Shown one piece after another: positions 25,778-35,480 of a stretch of DNA of 40,218 nt. Each line of letters begins with the position of its first letter. Position 1 is the first letter of the stretch. The position numbers and the translations under genes are program-made. Source of the DNA: CAVWDI01 sp046259385 (GTDB taxonomy: Bacteria > Chloroflexota > Anaerolineae > Anaerolineales > UBA4823); NCBI GenBank assembly GCA_046259385.1, contig JBJYWI010000142.1:1-40218 (forward strand). Direction: 5' to 3'. The notes below the pieces were generated by a model. The model searched no databases, was not told the DNA's origin, and saw nothing but the letters and a program-made list of their open reading frames with translations.

Positions 25778-26816
25778 GCTCGAAAAGACTGGTGCGCCGC
25801 TGTGGTTTCGAGGGTTGATCCCTGTAATCACGTTAACGCTGACCTTTGTCCTGACTTCCGGCTTGATAATTTGGGGTAAGGCTAATCCATTTGAAGCTTA
25901 TTATTATTTCCTGATCGACCCGCTCTCAGGTAGGGTGAGCTTCCTGGAAGTATTGGTGAAATCTACGCCATTGATTTTGACCGGAATTGCTGTGACTGTA
26001 GCCTTTGTATCTGGCTATTTCAACATCGGTGCTGAAGGGCAGTTGTATGCTGGCGCGCTGGCGGCAGCCTGGCTGGGCACTGTTCTTGGCGGGGTATCTA
26101 CGCCTGTTGCGATCCTGCTGATGGTGGTCGGCGGTTTCATTGCCGGGTTGTTATGGGCATTGATCCCAGCCTTACTGCGGGTGTATATAAACGTCGATGA
26201 AGTGGTGACCACTCTGCTGTTCAACTCGATCATCATATTCATGATTAGCGCGATTTTGAACGGACCCTGGCGAGATCCGGAATCAGGATGGCCTCAATCC
26301 CCTGAAATTGCTGAAGTCACACGTCTGCCGCAGATGGTAGATCGCTCACGTTTGCACTTTGGGTTTGTGCTCGCCTTATTTGCTGTAGCGGTGGTGTGGT
26401 TTATCTTAACCAAGACAAGCTTCGGGTTAAAGCTCAGGGCGGTTGGCCTCGGGAAAGAGGGTGCCCGCTTTGCTGGCATTAACGTTGAACGCACCATGCT
26501 GATCGCTGCTCTGACCAGCGGCGGTATCGCAGGGATAGCCGGTTATGTCGAAGTGGCTGGTATCCAATACCACCTGATTGGCGAACTGTCTCCCGGTTAT
26601 GGCTACACGGGAATTATCATCGCCACTATGGGGGGGCTCAACGCACTGGGTGTGGGAGCCGCTGCTTTGTTTTTCGGGCTGGTCGAAACCGGCGCTCAAA
26701 CAGTAAGCCGAGCTTTAGGGGTGCCGGTTTACCTCGGGGACGTAACTCAGGCTACCATGCTGCTAGTGATCCTTTGCATGTTCCTTTTACAGCGCTATCG
26801 AATTCGGAGGGTTTGA
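25758..26816 (+). CDS. ABC transporter permease 1 (BPD_transp_2, YufP-like)
   Basis: A 352-aa inner-membrane permease of the branched-chain/nucleoside BPD_transp_2 family. About nine hydrophobic segments follow a short cytoplasmic tail. Family signatures include GYFNIGAEGQLYAGALAA, the cytoplasmic coupling block LKLRAVGLGKEGARFAGIN and GYGYTGIIIATMGGLNALG. AAGGA lies 8 bases before the start, inside the ATPase gene. The stop overlaps the next start by one base (TGATG). It pairs with permease 2 to form the channel used by the BMP lipoprotein. Confidence 0.94.
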   Translation: MPLPKFRLEKTGAPLWFRGLIPVITLTLTFVLTSGLIIWGKANPFEAYYYFLIDPLSGRVSFLEVLVKSTPLILTGIAVTVAFVSGYFNIGAEGQLYAGALAAAWLGTVLGGVSTPVAILLMVVGGFIAGLLWALIPALLRVYINVDEVVTTLLFNSIIIFMISAILNGPWRDPESGWPQSPEIAEVTRLPQMVDRSRLHFGFVLALFAVAVVWFILTKTSFGLKLRAVGLGKEGARFAGINVERTMLIAALTSGGIAGIAGYVEVAGIQYHLIGELSPGYGYTGIIIATMGGLNALGVGAAALFFGLVETGAQTVSRALGVPVYLGDVTQATMLLVILCMFLLQRYRIRRV

Positions 26817-27742
26817 TGGTCCTGGCTATGTTCATCGCTACTTTGATCGCAGCAACCTTGCGGGTCGCAACACCAATCTTACTGGCAGCGATTGGCGAGA
26901 CATTTTCTGAACGGGCGGGTGTGCTCAACCTGGGAATCGAAGGTATCATGTTCCTTGGGGCTTTCGTCGGATTTTATATCGCTGACATTACAGGCTCGTT
27001 ATGGACAGGTTTACTGGTTGCCGTAATTAGCGGCGTTTTACTTGGCTTTCTAATGGCTTTTTTCACCGTGTCCCTGGGTATCAACCAGCATGTCTCCGGG
27101 TTGGGGATCACCTTGCTTGCCAGCGGATTAGCCCTTTATGCGTTCCGCCTGAATTACGGCGGTCGAGCAACGCCGCCGTCCATTCCACCTTTTGAGCAGC
27201 TAACGCCCCTGGCGAATGCCCCGGTTATAAACACAATCCTGAACCAGTATTTGCTTACTTATATCGCTTTTTTCGTTATTGTCCCAGTATCCTGGTGGGT
27301 GATGTACCGAACCAGCTTTGGGATGAAAGTCCGCGCGGTGGGAGAAAATCCAGAAGCCGCTGACGCGGCAGGGATCAATGTTTTTCGGATCCGGTACATC
27401 GTGCTGACATTCGGGGGTGGTTTGATGGCAATGGGAGGGGCTTTCTTATCGCTTGCCCAGCTTGGCGCCTTCACCCATGGTATTATCGCCGGAAGGGGTT
27501 GGGTCGCCATCGCCCTGGTGATCTTCGGCAACTGGAATCCTTTCAAGGTGATGATCGGCTCGCTGATCTTCGGGGGCACCTACGCGCTCCAATTGCGCCT
27601 CCAGGCTATGGGTTTACAACTGCCAATCCCCTACGAGACGTTCTTGGCGCTGCCCTATATCGTCACCATAATCGCCCTGGTTATCGCTGGTCGCCAGGCT
27701 TCATATCCTGCCGCTTTATTGAAACCTTATCAACGAGAATGA
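26816..27742 (+). CDS. ABC transporter permease 2 (BPD_transp_2, YufQ-like)
   Basis: A 308-aa second permease of the importer. Signatures include ERAGVLNLGIEGIMFLGAFVGF, the coupling block GMKVRAVGENPEAADAAGINVFRIRYI and GRGWVAIALVIFGNWNPF. About eight to nine hydrophobic segments. The ATG at 26816 has GGAGG five bases upstream and shares one base with the stop of permease 1, indicating coupled translation; an in-frame TTG 42 bases earlier is rejected. The pair with permease 1 matches the two-permease layout of BMP-type nucleoside importers. Confidence 0.94.
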   Translation: MVLAMFIATLIAATLRVATPILLAAIGETFSERAGVLNLGIEGIMFLGAFVGFYIADITGSLWTGLLVAVISGVLLGFLMAFFTVSLGINQHVSGLGITLLASGLALYAFRLNYGGRATPPSIPPFEQLTPLANAPVINTILNQYLLTYIAFFVIVPVSWWVMYRTSFGMKVRAVGENPEAADAAGINVFRIRYIVLTFGGGLMAMGGAFLSLAQLGAFTHGIIAGRGWVAIALVIFGNWNPFKVMIGSLIFGGTYALQLRLQAMGLQLPIPYETFLALPYIVTIIALVIAGRQASYPAALLKPYQRE

Positions 27743-27831
27743 TTCAGCAGCTCCCACTTGCATGGAGATGGTGAGGCGTCGTGCAGAATCTCACCTATGA
27801 TCAACATTTAAGGCTAAGAAAGGAATATTAA

Positions 27832-29082
27832 ATGATCAATTTCGACATCCTTATCAAAAATTGTCAGCTGCGCGGTCAGCCAGAAAACCGGTTCGATGTC
27901 GGCATAACCGGGGGCAAGATCACTGCGCTCGCGGAAAATCTGCCCGGCGCTGGCAAGACCGAAATTGATGCCCAGGGCAGCCTGGTTACAGAAGCCTTCG
28001 TCAATCCTCATCTTCACCTGTGTAAGGTCTATACATTGCCAATGATGGATGAGCTGGCTTTACAGGATTACCACACTGCCGACATGGGTAAAGCTATGAC
28101 TGCCATCGAGCTAGCAGCAAGAGTTAAGGAATCCTACGATGAATCCTGGATTATCAAGAACGTCCGTAAAGCTGTTGCCCTTTCCGCAATTTTCGGAGGC
28201 ACGCATATTCGAGCGTTTGCTGATGTTGACAGCAAAGCTAGACTTATCGGCGCCAGGGCCCTGATCCGGGCGAGGGAAGAATTTAAGGGAATTGTTGATA
28301 TCCAGGTAGTCGCTTTTGCCCAGGACGGCATTGTGCGCGAACCCGAGGCGGCTGAACTCCTCCGCCAGGCAATGCAACTGGGTGCCGATGTGGTCGGCGG
28401 TATCCCCTGGATCGAATACACCGATGCTGACATTGCTGAACATGTGAAGACCTGTTATGACATCGCTGAGGAGTTTGACAAGCCGGTATCAATGCTGGTT
28501 GATGACGCCGGCGACCCTGGTTTGCGCTCCCTGGAGCTGATGACACTTGAAACCATTAAGCGCGGCTGGCATGGCCGTTCCTTGGCCCACCATGCCCGCG
28601 CCATGGCTTTCTATCCCAAACCTTACTTGCAGAAAATTATCGCATTGCTTAAACAAGCCCAATTAGGTGTTGTTAGCGACCCGCATACCGGCCCGCTGCA
28701 TGCATGCGTGCGTGAACTGCTTGAAGGAGGAGCGCTGGTTAGCCTTGGTATGGATGATATATCCGATGCATATTATCCTTTTGGGCGTAACAATATGCTG
28801 GAAGTAGCTTTCCTGGTTTCCCACCTGCTTTGGATGACCACCCGCAAAGATATGGAAACCCTATATGATCTCATTACCACCAATGCTGCTCAGTGTATTG
28901 GTTTGCGAGATTTTTCTATCAAGATTGGCGCCCCTGCCAATATCGTTGTATTGGGTGAGCCAAATGTGCTGGAAGCGCTGCGGAACCACAGGGCGCCGGA
29001 TTATGTCATCAGCAATGGTAAATTGGTCGACCGGGAAGCAATGCGAAAACTCGTAGAAACCCAGGAATGGCCCGAAAAATAA
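27832..29082 (+). CDS. Cytosine deaminase-like amidohydrolase
   Basis: A 416-aa cytoplasmic TIM-barrel hydrolase of the amidohydrolase superfamily, closest in layout to CodA/AtzC-type deaminases. Metal-ligand candidates His60 and His62 (NPHLHLCK), His254 (LAHHARAM) and Asp308 (LGMDDISDAYYPFG) match. The strand that in CodA reads HCDE (metal His and catalytic Glu) reads LVDD here (222-225), so a metal ligand appears replaced. Substrate is therefore uncertain: a pyrimidine or other cyclic amide taken up by the importer just upstream is likely. AAGGA seven bases before the ATG. It lies 89 bases after permease 2 and 96 before the Mo hydroxylase on one strand. Confidence 0.88.
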   Translation: MINFDILIKNCQLRGQPENRFDVGITGGKITALAENLPGAGKTEIDAQGSLVTEAFVNPHLHLCKVYTLPMMDELALQDYHTADMGKAMTAIELAARVKESYDESWIIKNVRKAVALSAIFGGTHIRAFADVDSKARLIGARALIRAREEFKGIVDIQVVAFAQDGIVREPEAAELLRQAMQLGADVVGGIPWIEYTDADIAEHVKTCYDIAEEFDKPVSMLVDDAGDPGLRSLELMTLETIKRGWHGRSLAHHARAMAFYPKPYLQKIIALLKQAQLGVVSDPHTGPLHACVRELLEGGALVSLGMDDISDAYYPFGRNNMLEVAFLVSHLLWMTTRKDMETLYDLITTNAAQCIGLRDFSIKIGAPANIVVLGEPNVLEALRNHRAPDYVISNGKLVDREAMRKLVETQEWPEK

Positions 29083-29178
29083 CCACAATTAAGAATTGAC
29101 AGGCAATTTACTTTATCGGCATTTAATCGTTAGTATTTCTTGTTTGATAAAATTATCCATAAATAGAGGTAGAAATTC

Positions 29179-31947
29179 ATGTCCGAAACAATGAATGTAG
29201 AGATAACGGTAAATAACGAATTGATTAAGGCTGAAGTACCTTCAAGCATGAGCCTGATGGATTTTCTGCGTAACAATCTGGGCTTAACTGGTACAAAAAA
29301 TGGCTGTAACACTGGACATTGTGGGGCTTGTTCCGTGATTATTGATGGCAAACTGCGTAGAGCATGCCTTGTGAAAATGTCTAAGCTGGATGGCGGGGAG
29401 GTGGAAACCATTGAAGGATTAGCTGAAAATGGAAGGCTTCATCCTCTACAATATACATTCGTTGAACAGGGCGCTTTACAATGTGGATACTGTACTCCGG
29501 GGATGATCATGGCATCCAAGTCCATATTGGATGATAACCTGCAGCCAAGTGTTGAAGAGATCAAAACGGTTTTAAAAACAAACAATAATTTATGTCGCTG
29601 CACAGGCTACACAAATATCATCAGAGCTGTCCAGTCTGCAGGGGAGATGATTCGCAGGGATGAAATCCCGCTGGCAAATACACTCGAAAGCGAGGGGGTT
29701 AGATCGACTTTACTTATCAAGGATGCATTGAACCTTGTCACCGGAACGACATTATTCAGTGATGATATCCGCATGGAAGGCATGCTTTTCGGAAAGATCC
29801 TGTGGGCGTTGTACCCTCATGCTGAAATTCTGAATATTGACACATCCGAAGCGGAAAAGATACCCGGTGTTGAACTGGTTATTACAGCCAAAGATGTTCC
29901 CGGAAAGAACCAGGTCGGCATTATTGAACGCGACCAGCCCGCCTGGGCGGTAGATAAAACCCGCTACATCGGGGATCCTATAGCCACAGTATATGCGGTC
30001 TCACCAGAGATTGCTTCAGAAGCCTTGGACAAAATCAAGGTTGATTACAAAATCTTGCCCGGAGTTTTTACGCCCCAGGATGCAGCAAAACCTAATGCGA
30101 CCAAGGTCCACGATAAAGGTAATCTGGCTCACCACGCAATAATTGAGCGCGGGGATGTTGATAAAGCATTTGAAGATTGTGCTGTGATCGTTGAGGGTGA
30201 TTATTCCACGCCTTTCATCGAGCATGGTTTTTTGGAGCCGGAAGCGGGAATTGCTTATCCTGATGAAGATGGCAGCATAGTGTTGAAAATGGGTACACAA
30301 AGCGCTTTTGATGTGCGCACCCAGCTTTCAGAGGTTTTGGATCTGCCTGAGCAAAAAATTCGGGTGGTGCAACTGCCTATGGGCGGCGCCTTCGGGGGAA
30401 AAGAAGATCTGGTTATTGAGCAACATCTTGCTCTGGGTGCTCTGCTGACTGGAAAGCCGGTAAAAATTGTTCTATCACGCGAGGAGTCGTTGCGTGTGCA
30501 TGCTAAACGCCACCCCGCCTGGTTGCACTACAAGACCGGCGCCGATCGAAACGGCAAAATCCTGGCTATTGAATCCTCTGTGGTCCTGGATGCCGGGGCA
30601 TATATGTCGCTCAGTTTCGATGTCCTGGAGAACACACTGGTTTTTGGCGCGGGACCTTATTACGTACCCAACTTACGGCTGGAAGGATGGGCATGGCATA
30701 CAAATAACGTGCTCTGCGGCGCCATGCGCGGCTTTGGCGTCAACCAGGTAGCGGTCGCATTGGAGCAGCAAATTGATGAAATTGCCCGCAAATTGGATAT
30801 TGACCCTTTCGAGATCCGGCTTATAAATGGTCTTGATGTGGGATTGCCCACCGCCTCAGATCACGTGCTAACCGATGGAGTTGTTTCCATCAAAGATACA
30901 ATCAAAGCTGCCCGCAGGAAGTTTTCCAGCATCGATATTCCCCCATCCAACGGAGATAAAAAGATTGGGTTTGGGGTAGCCTCCGCTGTAAAAAATATCG
31001 GATTTGGCCATGGTCTAGAGGAGAAAGCCGGTGCGGTTGTCGAGCTGGACAGCGAAGGGAATGTCGTCATCCGGCAGAGCCAGCACGAATACGGGCAAGG
31101 GGCTTATTCAGGTATTGCCCAGATTGCTTCGCTGGAGTTGGGTGTGCCTGTAAATAATATTGAAATTATGGGTCCGGACACGGCTCTGACACCTCCCACA
31201 GGACCAACTACTGCATCCCGCCAGACTTTTTTGACAGGGAATGCTGCAGTTTTGGCTTGCCGCGCCTTGAAAGAGGAAGTTTTTAGCAGGGCAGCCGAGA
31301 TCCTGGATCAAGACCCGGATCGATTGAAGCTGCAAGGCAAGTTCGTGGTTGACCCGGAAACAGGTAAATCCGTTGAGCTTGGGCAGATAGGCAGAAAGTT
31401 TGTGGTGGAGAAAGAATATTCTTCCAGCCAAACAGCTGCTTTGCTCGAAAGTGAACCCAGCCGGTTTGGGACATCAAAGTTTGAATCGCGCCCAACCCAC
31501 TGGTGTTACGCATACAACACACAAGTAGCAATTGTAGAAGTGAACACAAAAACAGGTGCTGTGAAGGTGCTGATGGTGATCTCCGCCAACGATCTGGGAA
31601 AGGTGCTCAATCAGGCGACAGTGGAAGGGCAGATCCACGGAGGGGTTATGATGGGACTGGGCTTCGCCCTTTCAGAGCAGTATATTGTCGAAAACGGCAT
31701 CAATCTTACGGATACCCTGCACAAAGTCAAATTGCCTGGGGCGGATATGACCCCCGAGATCATCCCCGCAGTTGTCGAGATCCCGCACCCTGAAGGACCC
31801 CTGGGAGTGAAAGGATTTGCTGAAGCTCCCTCGATGGCGACGGCTCCAGCCATCCTGAACGCGATCTATGATGCAGTTGGCGTGCGCATCAACAACATCC
31901 CGGCAGATAAAAAGAAGATTTTAAAAGCATTGCGGAATTCAGAATAG
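29179..31947 (+). CDS. Xanthine dehydrogenase-family Mo hydroxylase, [2Fe-2S]-Moco fusion
   Basis: A 922-aa molybdenum hydroxylase with two [2Fe-2S] clusters fused to the molybdopterin domains. The plant-type cluster uses Cys43, 48, 51 and 63 (CNTGHCGAC), the second Cys102, 105, 139 and 141 (CGYC, CRC). Moco motifs are GGAFGGKED, GAMRGFGVNQ and a C-terminal GVKGFAEAPS with catalytic Glu882. There is no FAD domain and no separate FAD subunit gene nearby; the layout resembles aldehyde oxidoreductases of the MOP type and stand-alone purine hydroxylases. Beside a nucleoside/nucleobase importer and a deaminase-like enzyme, purine or pyrimidine hydroxylation is the best guess. AGAGGT lies 8 bases before the ATG. 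Confidence 0.93.
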   Translation: MSETMNVEITVNNELIKAEVPSSMSLMDFLRNNLGLTGTKNGCNTGHCGACSVIIDGKLRRACLVKMSKLDGGEVETIEGLAENGRLHPLQYTFVEQGALQCGYCTPGMIMASKSILDDNLQPSVEEIKTVLKTNNNLCRCTGYTNIIRAVQSAGEMIRRDEIPLANTLESEGVRSTLLIKDALNLVTGTTLFSDDIRMEGMLFGKILWALYPHAEILNIDTSEAEKIPGVELVITAKDVPGKNQVGIIERDQPAWAVDKTRYIGDPIATVYAVSPEIASEALDKIKVDYKILPGVFTPQDAAKPNATKVHDKGNLAHHAIIERGDVDKAFEDCAVIVEGDYSTPFIEHGFLEPEAGIAYPDEDGSIVLKMGTQSAFDVRTQLSEVLDLPEQKIRVVQLPMGGAFGGKEDLVIEQHLALGALLTGKPVKIVLSREESLRVHAKRHPAWLHYKTGADRNGKILAIESSVVLDAGAYMSLSFDVLENTLVFGAGPYYVPNLRLEGWAWHTNNVLCGAMRGFGVNQVAVALEQQIDEIARKLDIDPFEIRLINGLDVGLPTASDHVLTDGVVSIKDTIKAARRKFSSIDIPPSNGDKKIGFGVASAVKNIGFGHGLEEKAGAVVELDSEGNVVIRQSQHEYGQGAYSGIAQIASLELGVPVNNIEIMGPDTALTPPTGPTTASRQTFLTGNAAVLACRALKEEVFSRAAEILDQDPDRLKLQGKFVVDPETGKSVELGQIGRKFVVEKEYSSSQTAALLESEPSRFGTSKFESRPTHWCYAYNTQVAIVEVNTKTGAVKVLMVISANDLGKVLNQATVEGQIHGGVMMGLGFALSEQYIVENGINLTDTLHKVKLPGADMTPEIIPAVVEIPHPEGPLGVKGFAEAPSMATAPAILNAIYDAVGVRINNIPADKKKILKALRNSE

Positions 31948-32255
31948 CACGCCAGCGAGAGTGGGCTGAGATCGGATTGCTTTTCCTTTTTCATGCTCTG
32001 CGAGATTCAAGTGCAGATCAGGTAAAAACGCTGGTATTAATGGGAGGAATGACCTATTTTACAACTTAATCCTTGGGAAGAACAGGAAAATCCTTCCATG
32101 CTGCACTAATTCGCCGTTGTAATGGAATACGCGCCCAATTTCTAGAGTTATCTATAAGTTGTTACTGCTTCGATACCATCATCGTGTATCGGAATCAAAC
32201 AAACCTTATAATAACCCAATTGAGATGAAAATTCTTTTAATAAACTAATAGTTAT
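31948..32255. other. Intergenic region with possible gene remnants
   Basis: Just after the Mo hydroxylase stop a weak stem followed by a T-rich run (about 31975-31995) may end that operon. On the minus strand two short frames look protein-like but are cut by stops and one frame change: one (32255 down to 32148) reads QLGYYKVCLIPIHDDGIEA and the other (32152 down to 32066) reads NWARIPLQRRISAAWKDFP. I do not recognise the family; this may be chance. Confidence 0.35.
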
Positions 32256-32732
32256 TCAAATCTTGTTACTTTCAAGAATATTCCGCAATTCAATAGACAT
32301 ATATCTTGGATTAAAATCAACATCAAAAATATTTTTCGTGCTCCACTGTAATTGACCTGGAGTTGAACTTAAGTCAATTGAAGTAGCCACATTCCAGAAT
32401 AATATATTCTTTACAACTTTCGACTCAATTGCCGCTTCAACTACAGTATGCAGTACAGACTATTCAATTTCTGATTCCGCAGCTCCGCAAATACTGAACT
32501 CTGTAACACGTAAGTCCCCAACATTGCGTAATATCTTTAACCTTGAAAGAAGAAAGTCCATATCTAGGTCTTTCATTGGGAGGTCATCTCCCCCGCATAT
32601 TGAGTGGTCGCTATTTAATCTGACATGAAATTGCATTCCAAGATCAAATGGTTTATCGACCTTATAATCTGTATACAATTTATTGCGCAGTTTACTCAAA
32701 TAATAATACTCATATATCTGGATCGGGGCAAT
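32256..32732 (-). pseudogene. Degraded GH10-family xylanase, C-terminal fragment
   Basis: On the minus strand the frame from about 32732 to 32460 reads IAPIQIYEYYYLSKL, KPFDLGMQFHV and LRVTEFSICGAAESEIE. These match the GH10 beta strand with GxQxH and the nucleophile strand [IV]TE[FL]. After an in-frame TAG (32457-32459) the same frame continues with VVEAAIESKVVKNILFWNVAT and TKNIFDVDFNPRYMSI, like a GH10 end, up to a TGA at 32256-32258. The N-terminal two thirds, with the acid/base Glu, are absent, and a TGA lies directly upstream at 32733-32735. Local AT content is higher than in neighbouring genes. A broken remnant of a transferred xylanase gene is the most likely reading. Confidence 0.5.
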
Positions 32733-32876
32733 TCACACACAATCCCAGCAGCATTCAATTATTTAGGAAGGTTGTAAATATGATCTCTCGAAACTAGTCT
32801 TATAAACCAGCCTTTACTTAACTCAATGCGGCACCAGCCCTTTCGAGAATTTTTTTGAAAAGCTTTGATACAGCTC

Positions 32877-35420
32877 TTAATAATTGCTCACCCGCTTGTA
32901 AAAAATCAGCTTGGTGAATTCATTCATTAATAAATAAATGACTGTTATTCCTATCAAGGTGAGCAGCAAACTTAAAGGCAGGGGGGTAAAACCTAAGAGT
33001 GTATTCAGACCCGGGATGAAAGGGATTAATAAAGTGATTAGAGCCACAACCAGGGTGGAGTAAAACAAGGCTTTGCCAGGTTTGCTTTTTTGAAAAGGTC
33101 GCTGTGTGCGAATCACCAGCATGATCAATAATTCTGTCAGTACCGACTCAATAAACCAACCGGTACGAAAACTATCCTGTGGTACCTTCAATACCAACAG
33201 TAACAGGCCAAATATTAGGTAATCAAAAGCTGAACTTACCAGCCCAAAGGTTATCATGAACTTGCGTAGAAAGGCGATATCCCAACGGCGAGGCTTCTCG
33301 ATCATTTCCGGGTCTACACTGTCACTGGCAATTGATATTGCAGGCAAATCTGTCAGGAAATTTGTCAGGAGCACCTGGAAGGGCAGCAGCGGCAAAAAGG
33401 GGATAAATAGCGAGGCTCCTGCCATGCTGAACATATTGCCGAAGTTGGCGCTAGTGGTCACGAAAACGTACTTAATCGTATTCGCAAAAGTGGTGCGCCC
33501 CAGCAGGATGCCCTGGCGCAGCACATCTAAATCCTGTTTTAGCAGAACAAAATCAGCAGCTTCTTTGGCCACATCAACAGCGGTATCTACCGAAATGCCC
33601 ACATCAGCATCGTGCAGTGAAGGAGCGTCGTTGACGCCGTCGCCCATGTAACCTACCACATGGTCGCGTTTCTGCAAGGCATTAATGATGCGCTCCTTCT
33701 GATTGGGGTCCACTTCAGTGAACAGGTTGTTGTATTCAACGGCGTGCAGCAGGGCTTCTTCGTCTAGGTCGTCCAATTCAGAACCGGTTAGCACTCCGCT
33801 CAGAGGCAAGCCGATGATCTCGGCGGTATGTGTTGCGACCAGCTTATTATCTCCAGTGATGATCTTCAGATCTACTCCTAAATCAGCCAGTTTTGAGATC
33901 GTTTCAGAAACCCCGGACTTGGGCGGATCGAAGAAAAGTAGAAAACCCTCAAAAATCATCTCGCCTTCATCTGCTGGACTGCACGTGCAGGTTTCTTTTA
34001 AGATTTTGGTAGCCACACCCAGGACGCGGAAACCCTGCTCGCTCCAGATGGAGAACTTCTCACGGACAGTTTTGAGGTGATTGTCATCCAGAGGGAGAAT
34101 CTCATCCCCAAGACGAGTCCGGACACACACGGACAGAATGTTTTCCAACGCTCCTTTAGTGACCATTTGGAACTTATCGTCTTCAGCGACCAGCACAGTC
34201 AGGCACTTGCGCACGAAATCGTAGGGGACCTCCGCGATTTTATCCACACCCGCCGTGCCGGGGTCGCCCTGGGCGGTAATGGCTTCATCCAGCGGGTTGG
34301 ATAAGCCGGTTTGCATGGCGGCGTTGAGATAAGCCAGCCGGAAAACACGCCCTGATTTCTCTCCCTGTGCATCGAGGGCTTCATCCAGCTTGACCACTCC
34401 TTGGGTCAAGGTGCCGGTTTTATCGGTACAGAGAACATCCATACTGCCGAAATTTTCGATGGCATTGAGCTTGCGTACGATCACACCAGCTTTAGCCATT
34501 GCCTGCGAGCCTTTGGAGAGGTTGACGCCGATGATAGCTGGAAGCAGCTGCGGGGTCAGACCGACAGCCAGGGCAATCGAAAAGAGCAGCGAATCCAGGA
34601 TGGGCTTCTTGAAGTAGACATTAATAGCGAAGACCAGCACCACCATGACCATCATCATCTCGGCCAGCATGAGCCCAAAATGACGAACGCCGCGCTCGAA
34701 CTCGGTTTCAGGTGGGCGCAGGTTGAGCGTATCAGCGATTTGTCCGAAAGCGGTCCGCGCACCCGTCTCAACAATCAGGACTTTTCCGCTGCCTGAGCGC
34801 ACATTGGTACCCATGAAAACACAATTAACACGTTCGGCCAGGCTGGCATCCTCAGACACAGCTCCAACTTTCTTCTCAACCGGAAAGGTCTCGCCCGTCA
34901 GCACAGCCTGGTTGACGAAGAAGTCCTGGGCCTCCAGCAGCACCCCATCCGCTGGGATCAGGCTGCCTGCAGACAGCAGTACTACATCGCCGGGGACAAT
35001 TTCTTCAGCGGGGATTTCGGTCTTTTGCCCATCCCGCAGTGCTATGGTTTTCAGCGAGACCTGGGCTTTCAGCTGTTCTACCGCATTACTGGCATTGTAT
35101 TCCTGGTAGAAGCTCAACAATGCGCTGCCCAATACAATCGCCAGTATGATGATTGCATCCACCCATTCCTGAACAAATATCGAAACAACAGTCGCAAAGA
35201 GCAGGATTAAGACAATGGGGCTTTTAAATTGGTTGAGGAAAATATTTAGTGGTGTTGTTTTCTTTTTGGTAACCAGTAGGTTGGGACCAATTTGTGTTAA
35301 TCTTTGAACTGCATTATCTTCTGATAATCCTTGATGTGAGCTCTCTTCTCTTTCCAGAGCCTGCTCTGGTGATAAGGTCCAATATGGAGGGGAGCCTGAA
35401 CTTGATTTTTCAAACACCAT
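32877..35420 (-). CDS. mgtA: Magnesium-translocating P-type ATPase
   Basis: An 847-aa P3B-type ATPase importing Mg2+. The A domain carries TGET (175-178), the P domain DKTGTLTQ with phosphorylated Asp333, and the hinge shows TGDN and GDGVNDAPSLHDADVGIS. About ten membrane segments, with LTPQLLPAI in the segment before the P domain, are as in MgtA/MgtB. The length is slightly below the usual 860-900. No clear Shine-Dalgarno precedes the ATG. It lies 60 bases downstream of the KimA-like gene and is probably co-transcribed with it. No recognisable Mg2+ riboswitch fits in that 60-base gap. Confidence 0.95.
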   Translation of the reverse strand: MVFEKSSSGSPPYWTLSPEQALEREESSHQGLSEDNAVQRLTQIGPNLLVTKKKTTPLNIFLNQFKSPIVLILLFATVVSIFVQEWVDAIIILAIVLGSALLSFYQEYNASNAVEQLKAQVSLKTIALRDGQKTEIPAEEIVPGDVVLLSAGSLIPADGVLLEAQDFFVNQAVLTGETFPVEKKVGAVSEDASLAERVNCVFMGTNVRSGSGKVLIVETGARTAFGQIADTLNLRPPETEFERGVRHFGLMLAEMMMVMVVLVFAINVYFKKPILDSLLFSIALAVGLTPQLLPAIIGVNLSKGSQAMAKAGVIVRKLNAIENFGSMDVLCTDKTGTLTQGVVKLDEALDAQGEKSGRVFRLAYLNAAMQTGLSNPLDEAITAQGDPGTAGVDKIAEVPYDFVRKCLTVLVAEDDKFQMVTKGALENILSVCVRTRLGDEILPLDDNHLKTVREKFSIWSEQGFRVLGVATKILKETCTCSPADEGEMIFEGFLLFFDPPKSGVSETISKLADLGVDLKIITGDNKLVATHTAEIIGLPLSGVLTGSELDDLDEEALLHAVEYNNLFTEVDPNQKERIINALQKRDHVVGYMGDGVNDAPSLHDADVGISVDTAVDVAKEAADFVLLKQDLDVLRQGILLGRTTFANTIKYVFVTTSANFGNMFSMAGASLFIPFLPLLPFQVLLTNFLTDLPAISIASDSVDPEMIEKPRRWDIAFLRKFMITFGLVSSAFDYLIFGLLLLVLKVPQDSFRTGWFIESVLTELLIMLVIRTQRPFQKSKPGKALFYSTLVVALITLLIPFIPGLNTLLGFTPLPLSLLLTLIGITVIYLLMNEFTKLIFYKRVSNY

Positions 35421-35480
35421 GATAGTGCATATCAGTATGTTATTGGTATCTTAAAAGACTTAAACCTAAAAAAGATTAGT

